Part shown: in pieces, positions 26,459 through 33,988 of the stretch
Layout of the letters: the number at the start of each line of letters is the position of its first letter
How positions within the stretch are numbered: the first letter of the stretch is position 1
Assembly: GCA_001464695.1 (NCBI GenBank)
Contig: LNDQ01000079.1
Coordinates: 1-64,000, forward strand
From: Betaproteobacteria bacterium Ga0077523
Lineage (GTDB): Bacteria; Pseudomonadota; Gammaproteobacteria; Burkholderiales; Ga0077523
Reading direction: 5' to 3'
Length of the DNA stretch: 64,000 nt
Notes under the pieces: model-generated
Seen by the model: only the letters and a program-made list of their open reading frames with translations
What the model was told of the DNA's origin: nothing
Database searches by the model: none
Position numbers and translations under genes: made by a program

Positions 26459-27442
26459 ATGATTCAGGACCTCGGACGGGTATTCGCCGTCCCTTGCAGA
26501 CCGCGCGCCGCGCCGCTGCTCGCAGCGGGCTTGCTCGCCTTCGCGACTACGCAGGCGCTCGCACTGGACGTCGTCTTCGACTACCGCTTCGACCGGCACG
26601 GCTTCTTCGACCCCGCGACGGCCGTGGGCGCAGAGCGCCGCAGCGTGCTCGAAGCGGCGGCCAGTGTCTTCGAACCCCTTTCCGACGCGCTGGCACCGAT
26701 CGACCCAGGCGGGACCCTCGGCAGCTGGCGCGTCGCCTTTCGACATCCGAGCTGGTCCTCGTTCTTCGAGGAAGCCGTGGTGGAGAACCTGAGCGTGGCT
26801 GCCAACAGCGTCGTCATCTTCGTCGGTGCGTCGCCCTCGAACGGCTCGGTACTCGGCATTGCCGAGGGCGGCACGATCACGGTCACCGGTGGCGGTAGCG
26901 ATTTCGAAACGCTGGTCACGACGCGCGGTCAGGCCGGGGCACTCGATCCGCAGCCCACCGACTTCGGCCCCTGGGGTGGGTCGTTCTGGTTCAACAGCAA
27001 CACGCCGTGGCACCTCGGTCTCGACACCGTGGGCCTGGATGCGACCAAGGCCGACATGCTGACGACGGCCACCCACGAGATCGGGCACCTGCTCGGCATG
27101 GGCGAAGCGCCCTCGTGGGGAACTTGGGTGGAAGGTACCTCGGGCAACTACCGCTTTACCGGACCTGCGGTCACGGCGCTCTACGGCGGCGATGTACCGC
27201 TCGACCCCATTGCCGCGCACTTCGGCGAAGGCGTGTTCAGCACCGTCGACGGCCTGCCCCAGGAAACGCTGATGGACCCGACCACCGCCCGTGGGCAGCG
27301 CGAGTTCATGACCGCGCTCGACTACGCTGCGCTCTCGGATATCGGCTGGCAGGTGAGCCCCGTACCCGAACCTGCCACCAACGCCTTGCTCGCCGCTGGT
27401 GTGCTGCTGCTCGGTGCGCGCCTGCGTCGTCGCAGGCACTGA
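26459..27442 (+). CDS. PEP-CTERM metalloprotease-like protein
   Basis: 327-aa exported protein. Signal peptide after a basic start (to ALALDV), a domain with HEIGHLLGMGE near residue 206 (HExxHxxGxxE, where metzincins have His or Asp as third ligand), a downstream ETLMDPT that could be the Met-turn, and a C-terminal PEP-CTERM tail (VPEPATNALLAAGVLLLGARLRRRR). It fits the PEP-CTERM-associated NF038122-like metalloprotease group. Exosortase would process the tail and leave the domain at the surface. ATG 26459 has a GGGAG site. Only 21 bp precede the S4 gene, so they form an operon. Target unknown. Confidence 0.83.
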   Translation: MIQDLGRVFAVPCRPRAAPLLAAGLLAFATTQALALDVVFDYRFDRHGFFDPATAVGAERRSVLEAAASVFEPLSDALAPIDPGGTLGSWRVAFRHPSWSSFFEEAVVENLSVAANSVVIFVGASPSNGSVLGIAEGGTITVTGGGSDFETLVTTRGQAGALDPQPTDFGPWGGSFWFNSNTPWHLGLDTVGLDATKADMLTTATHEIGHLLGMGEAPSWGTWVEGTSGNYRFTGPAVTALYGGDVPLDPIAAHFGEGVFSTVDGLPQETLMDPTTARGQREFMTALDYAALSDIGWQVSPVPEPATNALLAAGVLLLGARLRRRRH

Positions 27443-27463
27443 ACTTCACAGGAAAGAACCACC

Positions 27464-28075
27464 ATGTCCCGCTTCACCGGCCCCCGGCTCAAGGTCATGC
27501 GCGCGCTTGGCGCCGAACTGCCCGGCCTGTCGCGCAAATCCATCGAGAACCGCCCCCACCCACCCGGCCAGCACGGGCTGCGGCAGCGGCGGCGGTCGGA
27601 TTTCGCCGCCAAGCTCGCCGAGAAGCAGAAGCTGCGCTTCAACTACGGCCTTTCGGAACGCCAGATCCAGCGAGTGTTCCTCGAAGCCAAGGGTTCGAAG
27701 ATGCCCACCGGCGCCAAGCTGCTCGAGCTGCTCGAACGCCGCCTCGATAACGCCGTGTTCCGGTCGGGCTTCGCGCCGACCATTCCGGCGGCGCGCCAAC
27801 TCGTGCGGCATCGTCACGTCCTGTTGAACGGCCAGCGCGTGAGCGTTCCGTCGATCCGCGTGCGACCGGGCGATGTCGTCGCGTTGCGCGACGCAGCCTA
27901 CGCCATGCCGCTCGTCGTCGAATCGCTCGCGGAACCGGCGCTCACTCGACCTGAGTGGCTGAGTTTCGACGAGGGCGCACGCCGCGCCAGCATCACCCGC
28001 GTGCCGATGGCCGACGAGGTGCCCTTCCCCATCGACGTGCAGCAGGTCGTCGAGTACTACGCGAACCGCCTGTGA
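27464..28075 (+). CDS. rpsD: Alternative 30S ribosomal protein S4
   Basis: 203-aa S4 protein. It has the S4 N-terminal domain (MSRFTGPRLKVMRALG...PPGQHG), the KLRFNYGLSERQIQRVF helix and the RNA-binding S4 domain (LLERRLDNAVFRSGFAPTIPAARQLVRHRHVLLNG). It lacks the Cys residues of the zinc-binding form and reads like cyanobacterial/plastid S4 rather than the MARYIGPKCKLSRREG type usual in Betaproteobacteria. It is not in a ribosomal operon but between a PEP-CTERM protease and a small helical protein, with a Fur-like site upstream. Probably a paralogue used under metal stress, acquired by transfer (inference). ATG 27464 has a GGA-rich site. Confidence 0.93.
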   Translation: MSRFTGPRLKVMRALGAELPGLSRKSIENRPHPPGQHGLRQRRRSDFAAKLAEKQKLRFNYGLSERQIQRVFLEAKGSKMPTGAKLLELLERRLDNAVFRSGFAPTIPAARQLVRHRHVLLNGQRVSVPSIRVRPGDVVALRDAAYAMPLVVESLAEPALTRPEWLSFDEGARRASITRVPMADEVPFPIDVQQVVEYYANRL

Positions 28076-28323
28076 TGGCCCCGATGGAAGCCGGCCCCGA
28101 ATACCCCGAACGTCCGGAACTCGCGCTCGTCGCCCTGCTCGAGATGCTCTACCGCAGTCGTTCGACCGCGTCGGCCGCCGTGGCGGCCTCCATCCGCGAT
28201 CATCTGCTCGTCATCGCCGCCGACGCTCGTCATCCGGCCGCCGTGCGCGATGCCGCGAAGCGCATGGCCAACGAGACACCGTGCGCCGCGTTGCGTGCGC
28301 GCGGCGACTCCACGATGCACTGA
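28075..28323 (+). CDS. Small helical protein, unknown
   Basis: 82 aa, starting at ATG 28075 that overlaps the S4 stop by one base (TGATG), so translationally coupled. All-helical by appearance: RPELALVALLEMLYRSRSTA followed by AAVAASIRDHLLVIAADARH. It resembles, in layout and several positions (RPE start, helix, xxRxHLxxIAA, AxxRD), the small protein at 33684-33962 in the hemin locus. Function unknown; presence of relatives in two metal-linked operons suggests an accessory role there. Confidence 0.7.
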   Translation: MAPMEAGPEYPERPELALVALLEMLYRSRSTASAAVAASIRDHLLVIAADARHPAAVRDAAKRMANETPCAALRARGDSTMH

Positions 28324-28326
28324 GCC

Positions 28327-28692
28327 TCAGATATTCTGCGCGATCCGCCAGAGCACGCCGGACGGATCGAAGAGCACGAAATCGCGCATGCGCCACGGCT
28401 GCACCGCCGGCGGAACCAAACGGACGCCGTAGCGTGCACACAGATCGGCGTCGACGACGTGTTGCCACCATGCATCCACGTCCTCGACCAGCAGGTGCAT
28501 CATGAAATTCTCGGCATGCACGCGTTCATAGAACGCCTGGAGCAGGAAGCTGCAGTTCCCGTGATGCAGATAGGCGACGCCGTCGGACGTCGAGGCGAGC
28601 GTGAAGCCGAGGTCCTGATAGAAGCGCTTCGAAAGCTCGAAGTCCTTCGCCGGCACGAAGGCCTTGATCTCGACGGTGGCGCGCGTCTTCAT
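28327..28692 (-). CDS. VOC (glyoxalase/bleomycin-resistance fold) protein
   Basis: 121-aa single VOC-domain protein: MKTRATVEIKAFVPAKDF, KRFYQDLGFTLAS, VAYLHHGNCSFLLQAFY, NFMMHLLVEDVDAWWQHV and DPSGVLWRIAQ match the paired beta-alpha-beta-beta-beta units. Possible metal ligands (His in HHGN, Glu/Asp in VEDVDAW) are present but a full glyoxalase I set is not evident. Convergent with the S4 operon (3 bp between stops). Cytoplasmic; substrate unknown. The upstream 28693-28854 stretch holds nothing else recognised. Confidence 0.82.
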   Translation of the reverse strand: MKTRATVEIKAFVPAKDFELSKRFYQDLGFTLASTSDGVAYLHHGNCSFLLQAFYERVHAENFMMHLLVEDVDAWWQHVVDADLCARYGVRLVPPAVQPWRMRDFVLFDPSGVLWRIAQNI

Positions 28693-28854
28693 GGGTTTCC
28701 TCGAAGGTTGTGGTCTGCGGACCGCAACGATCGGGCTGGCTGCCGCGGGAAGCTCCCTCGCTGGGGGCTGGCGCCGATGGATGCGCTCGCGAGGGTGCGC
28801 GAAGCCCGCCACGGCGTCAAACGGAGGCGCATCGACGGTCCCGGCAATCATCGC

Positions 28855-28887
28855 TTGACGCCACAAATGCGAATGATTATTGTTAGT
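28855..28887 (+). promoter_or_regulatory. Sigma-70-type promoter overlapped by Fur box
   Basis: TTGACG (28855-28860), 17-bp spacer, TATTGT (28878-28883). A 19-base Fur-box-like sequence GCGAATGATTATTGTTAGT (28869-28887) covers the -10; it agrees with the classical GATAATGATAATCATTATC at 12 of 19 positions by eye. Being the only such site ahead of the hemin locus, it is the probable iron-responsive promoter of that operon. Confidence 0.72.
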
Positions 28888-28992
28888 GCCGTAAGCGTCT
28901 GTTGCCGTTACGCTTGAAGAGGGGAGTCTTCAACGCAACGGGGCAGACGGCCAGCGCCCGCTTGGCGCTGCGTGCGACCCCCGTCGCGCGTG

Positions 28993-29094
28993 GTGCCGGC
29001 GAGTAAGTACCACTCCGCGCCCCGCCAGCAAGCCCGCGTCCCTCTTCGGACGCCGCCAGCAAGCAAGCGCCGTCGGCCCTCCGTGCCGGCGAGT
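28993..29094 (+). repeat. Four ~30-bp-spaced GCCRGCRAGY repeats in hemin leader
   Basis: Cores GCCGGCGAGT (28995), GCCAGCAAGC (29024), GCCAGCAAGC (29055) and GCCGGCGAGT (29085) recur every 29-31 bp between the Fur-box promoter and the first gene. Outer pair and inner pair are each identical (extended words GTGCCGGCGAGT and CCGCCAGCAAGC). Confidence 0.7.
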
Positions 29095-29144
29095 CCTGTT
29101 TGCCTGCCGATGACCCTTAGCTGCCGCTGCGCCCCAGTGCTGCC

Positions 29145-29477
29145 ATGACGCCCGACCCGACTTCGGCGACCAAGGCACGCCTGCTCGCGCTGTTCGACGA
29201 GTTGTTCGCGCACGACGGTTTCGGCGCGCTGCGCGTCGAGATGCGGATCCTGAGGCGCGGCCAGAAGGAAGTGATCCTGGACTGCGGCAAGCAGTACCGC
29301 TTCGTTCTCGACTACGAAAACGGGCACAGCCGGGCGGGCCGGCGTGCCGAGCACGCGATGCCGGGCGACGTGGGGTCGCCGGCAGCCGCAACGAAGATCC
29401 GGGCCCACGGCCCGAATACCGCGCGAGCCTCCGAGGCGGAGGTCGTGCCGGGTGAAATCCAAACATCGGAGACCTGA
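29145..29477 (+). CDS. Small protein, first gene of hemin operon
   Basis: 110 aa, no named family. The first 55 residues are compact and conserved-looking (KARLLALFDELFAHDGFGALRVEMRILRRGQKEVILDCGKQYRFVLDYE): a helix followed by an amphipathic beta hairpin with one Cys. The rest is Ala/Gly/Arg-rich and probably disordered. ATG 29145; stop one base before the GTG of the PEP-CTERM gene, which argues that the frame is really translated to its end. Sits under the Fur-type promoter. A role in hemin uptake or its control is only implied by position. Confidence 0.68.
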   Translation: MTPDPTSATKARLLALFDELFAHDGFGALRVEMRILRRGQKEVILDCGKQYRFVLDYENGHSRAGRRAEHAMPGDVGSPAAATKIRAHGPNTARASEAEVVPGEIQTSET

Positions 29478-29478
29478 C

Positions 29479-30186
29479 GTGAATCAACGCAATCGCATTG
29501 CCGCCGCTCTGGCGGTCACATCGACCCTCACCCTCGCCAGCTCGGGCGCGCTCGCAGCCGGAGGGGTCTGGGACACGGGCCTCGGCCCCGGCAGCGGCAA
29601 TGGCGCGACCAGCGCCACGCCGTGGATCTCGGCCCCCGCCGCCGGCAGCAAGTACGCCGAGTGGAACTTCTTCACCGACGACAACGGCCTCACCGCCCTC
29701 ATCGTCGACAACACGCCCGACATCGCCAGCGTCAACCTCGGCGGCACGGCGATCGTCACCGAAACCACCAACGCCTCGTTCCTCACGAGCGGCGGCAACA
29801 TCTACAGCCCTTCGGTGCCGACCGCCTTCACGCTGTCCATGCCGGGCGGTGTCGGCAGCGCGTTCGAAGTGTGGCTGCGCGCCAGCACCATCGGCAGTCT
29901 GCTCTCGACCACCGCCACGCTGAACGGTGTCGCGGCCACCGCCGTGGAATCGTTCGGCCAGACGGTCATCGGCGGTTTCGGCGGTGACGAGAAGGAGTGG
30001 TACTGGAAGTGGAACGTGGCGGCGGCGCCGACCTACTCGTTCGCGTTCAACGCAGCCAGTTCGAGCGTCAGCCTGGACCAGCTCGCCGTGTATGCGGCAC
30101 CGGTGCCCGAGCCGTCCACGTACGCGATGCTGGCACTCGGCCTCGCGGGGCTGGCTGTCGCACGGGCCCGGCGCTCGCGCGGCTGA
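29479..30186 (+). CDS. PEP-CTERM surface protein of hemin locus
   Basis: 235 aa from GTG 29479 (GGAG seven bases upstream, one base after the preceding stop). Signal peptide (to GALAAGG), a single beta-sandwich domain (WDTGLGPGSGNGATSATPW, KYAEWNFFTDDNGLTALIVDN, SAFEVWLRAS, EKEWYWKWNVAAAPTYSFAF), and a PEP-CTERM tail (VPEPSTYAMLALGLAGLAVA plus RARRSR). The aromatic EKEWYWKW stretch is notable. It would be sorted to the surface by exosortase. It directly precedes the hemin receptor, as the two-domain PEP-CTERM protein precedes the B12 receptor, so a surface heme-capture role is proposed (inference). Confidence 0.82.
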   Translation: MNQRNRIAAALAVTSTLTLASSGALAAGGVWDTGLGPGSGNGATSATPWISAPAAGSKYAEWNFFTDDNGLTALIVDNTPDIASVNLGGTAIVTETTNASFLTSGGNIYSPSVPTAFTLSMPGGVGSAFEVWLRASTIGSLLSTTATLNGVAATAVESFGQTVIGGFGGDEKEWYWKWNVAAAPTYSFAFNAASSSVSLDQLAVYAAPVPEPSTYAMLALGLAGLAVARARRSRG

Positions 30187-30292
30187 CGCGCTCTTCCGTG
30201 ACCCGCCAGCTCCTGATCGGTCACGGGTCGTCCGGCGGTTCCGGGGTCGCCTGGAGCCGCCGCTTATTCTCGCCGTTGCCGGGAGCCGTCCC

Positions 30293-32431
30293 ATTTCCCC
30301 GTTCGTCTTCGCCGTCGTCGCGTTCGCAGGTCTCGCCCTGGTGCATCCGGGCGCGCTGGCCCAGACCGTCCTCAAGGAGGTCAAGGTGAAGGCCGCACGC
30401 GAACGCCGCACCGACGTTCAGCGCACCGCACCCACCACGACGGTCGATCGCGCGCGGATGGATCGCTGGCAGGCGGCCACGGTGTTCGAAGCCGTGGAAG
30501 GCATTCCCGGCGTGGCGATCGAAGGCGGACCGCGCGCGAGCGGCACCGCCTTCAATATCCGCGGCTACAACGACTCCGAGGACGTGCTGGTCAAGCTCGA
30601 CGGCGCGCAGAAGAGTTTCGAGAAGTACCGGTTCGGCGGCACCTTCATCGAGCCGGAGATCCTGAAGACCGTGTCGGTGACCCGTGGTCCCGACCTCATC
30701 TCCGGTGCGGGCGCCCTGGGTGGCACGGTGAACGCGGTAACTCGCGATGCAGCCGACCTGCTGAAACCGGGGCAGAAAGTCGGTGCGCGTCTCAAGTTCG
30801 GCACCGGCAGCGTCAACGACGAGATCCTCCGCCACGGTGCCGGCTACGCACGCCCCACCGAGAAAGTCGACCTGCTGGTGTCCGCCACGCGGCGCAACGC
30901 GTCCGACTACACGCTGTCGGACGGCACCAAGCTCGCCGACTCGGCCATCGATCAGCGCGCCTTGCTCTTCAAGGGGACCGTGTTCCCCACGGCCGGTCTG
31001 TCCTTGTCGCTCTCGGCAGCCGACAACAGCAATCGCGGGCTGGAGGCCTTCGACGCCACCGGCGGCCAACCGGGCCTCTTCGGCACGGTGGTTCGATCGG
31101 TCGACGACTCGACCTACACGCTCAACACCCGCTACGAGGCGCCGAACAATCCGTGGATCGATTTCACCGGCGTGTTGGGCCGTTCGCTGACCGACGTGAA
31201 CGACCTCAGCAAGCCCGGACAGAGCATCTTCGCCAATGCGATCACCGGCGACGTCAACGACTACTACGCCTTCGACGTCTGGACTCTCGACCTGCGCAAC
31301 ACCTCGCGCTTTCGCACCGGCCGCATCGCGAACGAAATCACGGTGTCCGTGCAGGGCGTGACCAACGAACGCGAAGCGCTGCGGATCACCAGCAACCCCG
31401 CGGTCAACAATGCACTCTATCCCGGCGGCTACAACCCGGCACAGCCATCGGGCAAGCGCGAGTCGCTCGGCCTCGTGGTGGTCTACTCCGCGAGCTGGGG
31501 GCCGTTCACGATCGCGCCCGGGATTCGCTACGACCGCTACGCCACGTCCGTGGTAGGCCCGACCCAAGCCTACCTGGAAGCGAACGGCGAATCTTCCACG
31601 GTCAGGCTGGCGCAGACCACCCACAGTCTCGCAGGTACCTTCCGGCCCGCGCAATCGCCCTGGGTTCTGGGCTATCGCTATGTGGAGGCGTTCCGCCCGC
31701 CGCTGCTCGACGAAGCGTTCACCCAGGGCGCCTTCAGCCGGTGCAACAGCTTCACGATGCCGAATCTTGCGCCGGCAACAGGCGTCTGCGGCTCGCTGTA
31801 CCAGCCCGAGCTCTCGCAGACGCAGGAAGCGAGTCTCGCCTACGCGCCGATCGTTCCCATGCCCGGCTTGAAACTGGATGGGCGCATCGCCTACTTCCAG
31901 ACCGATCGCCGTCAGGTGCTCGCATCGATCCGCGAAGTGGGTCCCGCCGAAATAGGCCAGCCCGGCACGGAGTTCCGCCACGGTTTCGAGATGGAAGGTG
32001 GATTCGCGTGGCGCGCCCTGTTCGGCAATGCGGCGTACACGAAGATCAACGGCGAGATGCAGAACGTCTATGTCGACGCGCCCACCTACCCGCTCTTCAC
32101 CATTCCCGGTGACACGCTGTCGCTCACGCTCGGTGTGCGCCTGTTCGGCAACAAGGTGGACGTCGGTTTCCGCTACCGGCACGTGGGCGAACGCATCATC
32201 ACCGTGCCGCCCGCACCGCCCACGACCGCGAACGCGCCACGACTGGGGCTCCAGCCGTCGTACGAACTGCTCGATCTTTTCTTCGGTTGGCGGCCGCGCA
32301 CGGACACCGAGGTGCGCGTGGCTCTCGACAATGCGCTGAACGAGAACTACTTCCTCAACGGCTACGGCGGTGCCCAGGGCGTGCGCGCACCCGGTCGCAA
32401 CCTGCGCGTCAGCGTGGCGGTGGAGTTCTAG
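30293..32431 (+). CDS. TonB-dependent hemin receptor, non-canonical start
   Basis: About 712-aa outer-membrane receptor of the HmuR/HemR group: secretion signal (SPFVFAVVAFAGLALVHPGALA|Q), TonB box LKEVKVKAARERR, plug (VEGIPGVAIEGGPRASGTAFNIRGYNDSE, VSVTRGPDLISGAGALGGTVNAVTRD) and a barrel with FRPPLLDEAF...YQPELSQTQEASLAY, ending LRVSVAVEF. Barrel loop GAFSRCNSFTMPN...GVCGSLYQPE has a Cys pair. In this frame there is no ATG, GTG or TTG between the PEP-CTERM stop and the signal peptide. The best candidate is ATT 30293, eight bases after GGGAG; CTG 30251 is another. A start-region frameshift is possible. Substrate heme inferred from tonB, hemP and hmuSTUV downstream. Confidence 0.85.
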   Translation: MSPFVFAVVAFAGLALVHPGALAQTVLKEVKVKAARERRTDVQRTAPTTTVDRARMDRWQAATVFEAVEGIPGVAIEGGPRASGTAFNIRGYNDSEDVLVKLDGAQKSFEKYRFGGTFIEPEILKTVSVTRGPDLISGAGALGGTVNAVTRDAADLLKPGQKVGARLKFGTGSVNDEILRHGAGYARPTEKVDLLVSATRRNASDYTLSDGTKLADSAIDQRALLFKGTVFPTAGLSLSLSAADNSNRGLEAFDATGGQPGLFGTVVRSVDDSTYTLNTRYEAPNNPWIDFTGVLGRSLTDVNDLSKPGQSIFANAITGDVNDYYAFDVWTLDLRNTSRFRTGRIANEITVSVQGVTNEREALRITSNPAVNNALYPGGYNPAQPSGKRESLGLVVVYSASWGPFTIAPGIRYDRYATSVVGPTQAYLEANGESSTVRLAQTTHSLAGTFRPAQSPWVLGYRYVEAFRPPLLDEAFTQGAFSRCNSFTMPNLAPATGVCGSLYQPELSQTQEASLAYAPIVPMPGLKLDGRIAYFQTDRRQVLASIREVGPAEIGQPGTEFRHGFEMEGGFAWRALFGNAAYTKINGEMQNVYVDAPTYPLFTIPGDTLSLTLGVRLFGNKVDVGFRYRHVGERIITVPPAPPTTANAPRLGLQPSYELLDLFFGWRPRTDTEVRVALDNALNENYFLNGYGGAQGVRAPGRNLRVSVAVEF

Positions 32432-32441
32432 TTCCGGCGCC

Positions 32442-33290
32442 ATGACCACTGCTCTCGCCATGCCCGCCCGGCGACCGACCCATGACCTGCCCGACCTCGC
32501 GGCGAGGCGCGACTCGCACTTGCGGGCACTGGCCCTGATCATCGCGGTGGCCCTGCACGGTGGCGTGTTCGCCGCTCTCGCGCCGATGTTTCAACCGGTG
32601 CCGATGGTCGACACCACGCCGCTCATCGTGAGCTTGCTCGATGCACCCGTGGTGGCCGAGGCACCACCTGCCGCAGAGCCGCAACTGCAGGCGCGGCCTG
32701 ATCCGCAACCGGCGCCAGCACGACGACCGCAGCCGAGTCGTACGCTACCCGCACCCAGCGTCGCGATGCCGCCCTCGACGATCGTGCCACCGCCGATGCC
32801 GGAACCCCCGCCCGCGCCGCAAGCCGCCGCCCCAGCGGTGCCGCCTGCACCAGCCGCACCGGCTGCGCCGCCCGCGACGCCCGCGGCGCCAGCGCTGACG
32901 CAGTCGACAGTCGAGTCACCGGCCATGACCGCCGTGACGGTGCCAGGCCCGGTGCATGCCGCTGCCGCTCCGACGACCGACACCGCACCGATCGCACCGC
33001 AACCGGTGATCCCTCCACGCTTCGATGCCGACTACCTCGCGAACCCTGCACCGGCCTATCCCGCCACTTCGCGCCGCCTGGGCGAGGAGGGTCGCGTCAT
33101 TCTTGAGGTGCGCGTGAGCGCCGACGGAGCCCCGCTCGCCGTGGAAGTGAACAAGTCGAGCGGGTGGCCACGGCTCGACGAAGCTGCCCTCACGACCGTT
33201 CGCCACTGGCGCTTCATGCCGGCCCGTCTCGGGGACAAAGCCGTCATCGCCTCCGTGCTCGTCCCCTTGAGCTTCAGCCTCGACGACTAG
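32442..33290 (+). CDS. tonB: TonB energy transducer
   Basis: 282 aa. Short cytoplasmic N-terminus, one membrane anchor (LRALALIIAVALHGGVFAAL, about residues 25-44), a long Pro/Ala-rich periplasmic spacer (about 65-195), and the TonB C-terminal domain (YLANPAPAYPATSRRLGEEG, VILEVRVSADGAPLAVEVNKSSGWPRLDEAAL, VRHWRFMPARLG). It transfers proton-motive energy from ExbBD to the hemin receptor. ATG 32442 is 10 bp after the receptor stop; there is no clear ribosome site. exbB/exbD are not in the window, so it must use copies elsewhere. Confidence 0.92.
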   Translation: MTTALAMPARRPTHDLPDLAARRDSHLRALALIIAVALHGGVFAALAPMFQPVPMVDTTPLIVSLLDAPVVAEAPPAAEPQLQARPDPQPAPARRPQPSRTLPAPSVAMPPSTIVPPPMPEPPPAPQAAAPAVPPAPAAPAAPPATPAAPALTQSTVESPAMTAVTVPGPVHAAAAPTTDTAPIAPQPVIPPRFDADYLANPAPAYPATSRRLGEEGRVILEVRVSADGAPLAVEVNKSSGWPRLDEAALTTVRHWRFMPARLGDKAVIASVLVPLSFSLDD

Positions 33291-33297
33291 CATGAAA

Positions 33298-33373
33298 CAG
33301 CCCCCACGCTCCCTGCGGCCGCTGCCCCCAGAGGGGGTGCGTCAGTGTCTTGGGGCGGCCCGGCGACACTGAC
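33298..33373. repeat. Intergenic palindromes between tonB and hemP
   Basis: Two structures: a CCCCCACGCTCCCTGCGGCC...CCCCCAGAGGGGG motif (33300-33340) of a type widespread in Burkholderiales genomes, and a perfect 9-bp inverted repeat GTCAGTGTC/GACACTGAC (33341-33349 and 33365-33373, 15-base loop) that could form a hairpin between the two genes. Confidence 0.7.
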
Positions 33374-33411
33374 ATCCAGACGAACGAACACCCGCCTGCC
33401 TCCGCTTGCCC

Positions 33412-33633
33412 ATGAGAACTCTCACTGCGCCCATGAGCCGACCAGAACGTCCCATCCCCGAAACGCCAGCGCCTGCCGCAGACGGCGAAGCCGTGCGCTC
33501 TGAAGTCATGGCGATCCGCCGTGTTTCCAGCGCCGCGCTGCTCGGCGACACCGACCGCCTGATCATCGAACACCAGGGGCGCGACTACGTGCTGCGCCGG
33601 ACGGCCAACGGCAAGCTGATTCTCACCGCGTGA
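33412..33633 (+). CDS. hemP: HemP hemin uptake protein
   Basis: 73-aa cytoplasmic protein of the HemP family: the C-terminal signature VSSAALLGDTDRLIIEHQGRDYVLRRTANGKLILTA is complete. HemP/HmuP acts in bacteria as a small activator of hemin-uptake gene expression, alongside Fur/Irr control. Start could be ATG 33412 or 33433; neither has a good ribosome site. Its stop overlaps a GTG (33630) in the frame of the next gene. Confidence 0.9.
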   Translation: MRTLTAPMSRPERPIPETPAPAADGEAVRSEVMAIRRVSSAALLGDTDRLIIEHQGRDYVLRRTANGKLILTA

Positions 33634-33683
33634 GCGCACGCGGTCCGTCTCGACTCAACGATCCAGCATCCGGGCCCACCGCC

Positions 33684-33962
33684 ATGACCGAAACGCCACT
33701 GACCGTTCCGCAGACCCGACCCGAAGTCCTGCTGGGCGCGACGCTCTACTTGATGAACGCCTATCGACGGAGCCCCTGCCCCGGCCTCGCGGCAGTGGTG
33801 CAGCGACATCTCGAACACCTGGCAGCCCATCCGCGCGTCGACGCCGTGTTGCGCGACATCGCGGCCGGGCTCGAATCCGATTGGGCACAACTCGCCGCCG
33901 GCCCGCGACCCACCGAAGTGAAACCCGCGCCGGCATCGCTGCGGCGCACCCGCCTGCACTGA
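33684..33962 (+). CDS. Small helical protein of hemin locus, unknown
   Basis: 92 aa from ATG 33684, or 110 aa if translation begins at GTG 33630, which overlaps the hemP stop (GTGA). Helical core RPEVLLGATLYLMNAYRRSP...GLAAVVQRHLEHLAAHPRVDAVLRDIAAGLESDWAQL. Similar small genes occur beside hmuS in hemin loci of related bacteria (recollection, not checked). It resembles the 82-aa protein at 28075-28323. Cytoplasmic, function unknown. Confidence 0.75.
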   Translation: MTETPLTVPQTRPEVLLGATLYLMNAYRRSPCPGLAAVVQRHLEHLAAHPRVDAVLRDIAAGLESDWAQLAAGPRPTEVKPAPASLRRTRLH

Positions 33963-33988
33963 CCGCCACACCACCCGGGAGAGAAGAC

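Noticed and set aside
28993..29094. CRISPR array
   Set aside because: Repeat cores are only about 10 bp, degenerate between outer and inner pairs, and spacers are about 20 bp; no cas genes.
29317..29478. Cobalamin-riboswitch-like words (GCCGCAACG, CGCGAGCC, CGGAGACCTGAC) before the hemin-locus PEP-CTERM gene
   Set aside because: The core words diverge from the consensus, the GGGAA segment and the B12 box are not intact, and the stretch lies inside an open frame that ends one base before the next start. It is probably GC-rich coincidence.
30221..32542. Minus-strand 773-codon frame opposite the hemin receptor
   Set aside because: Shadow; His/Arg/Val-rich without motifs, whereas the plus frame is a clear TonB receptor.
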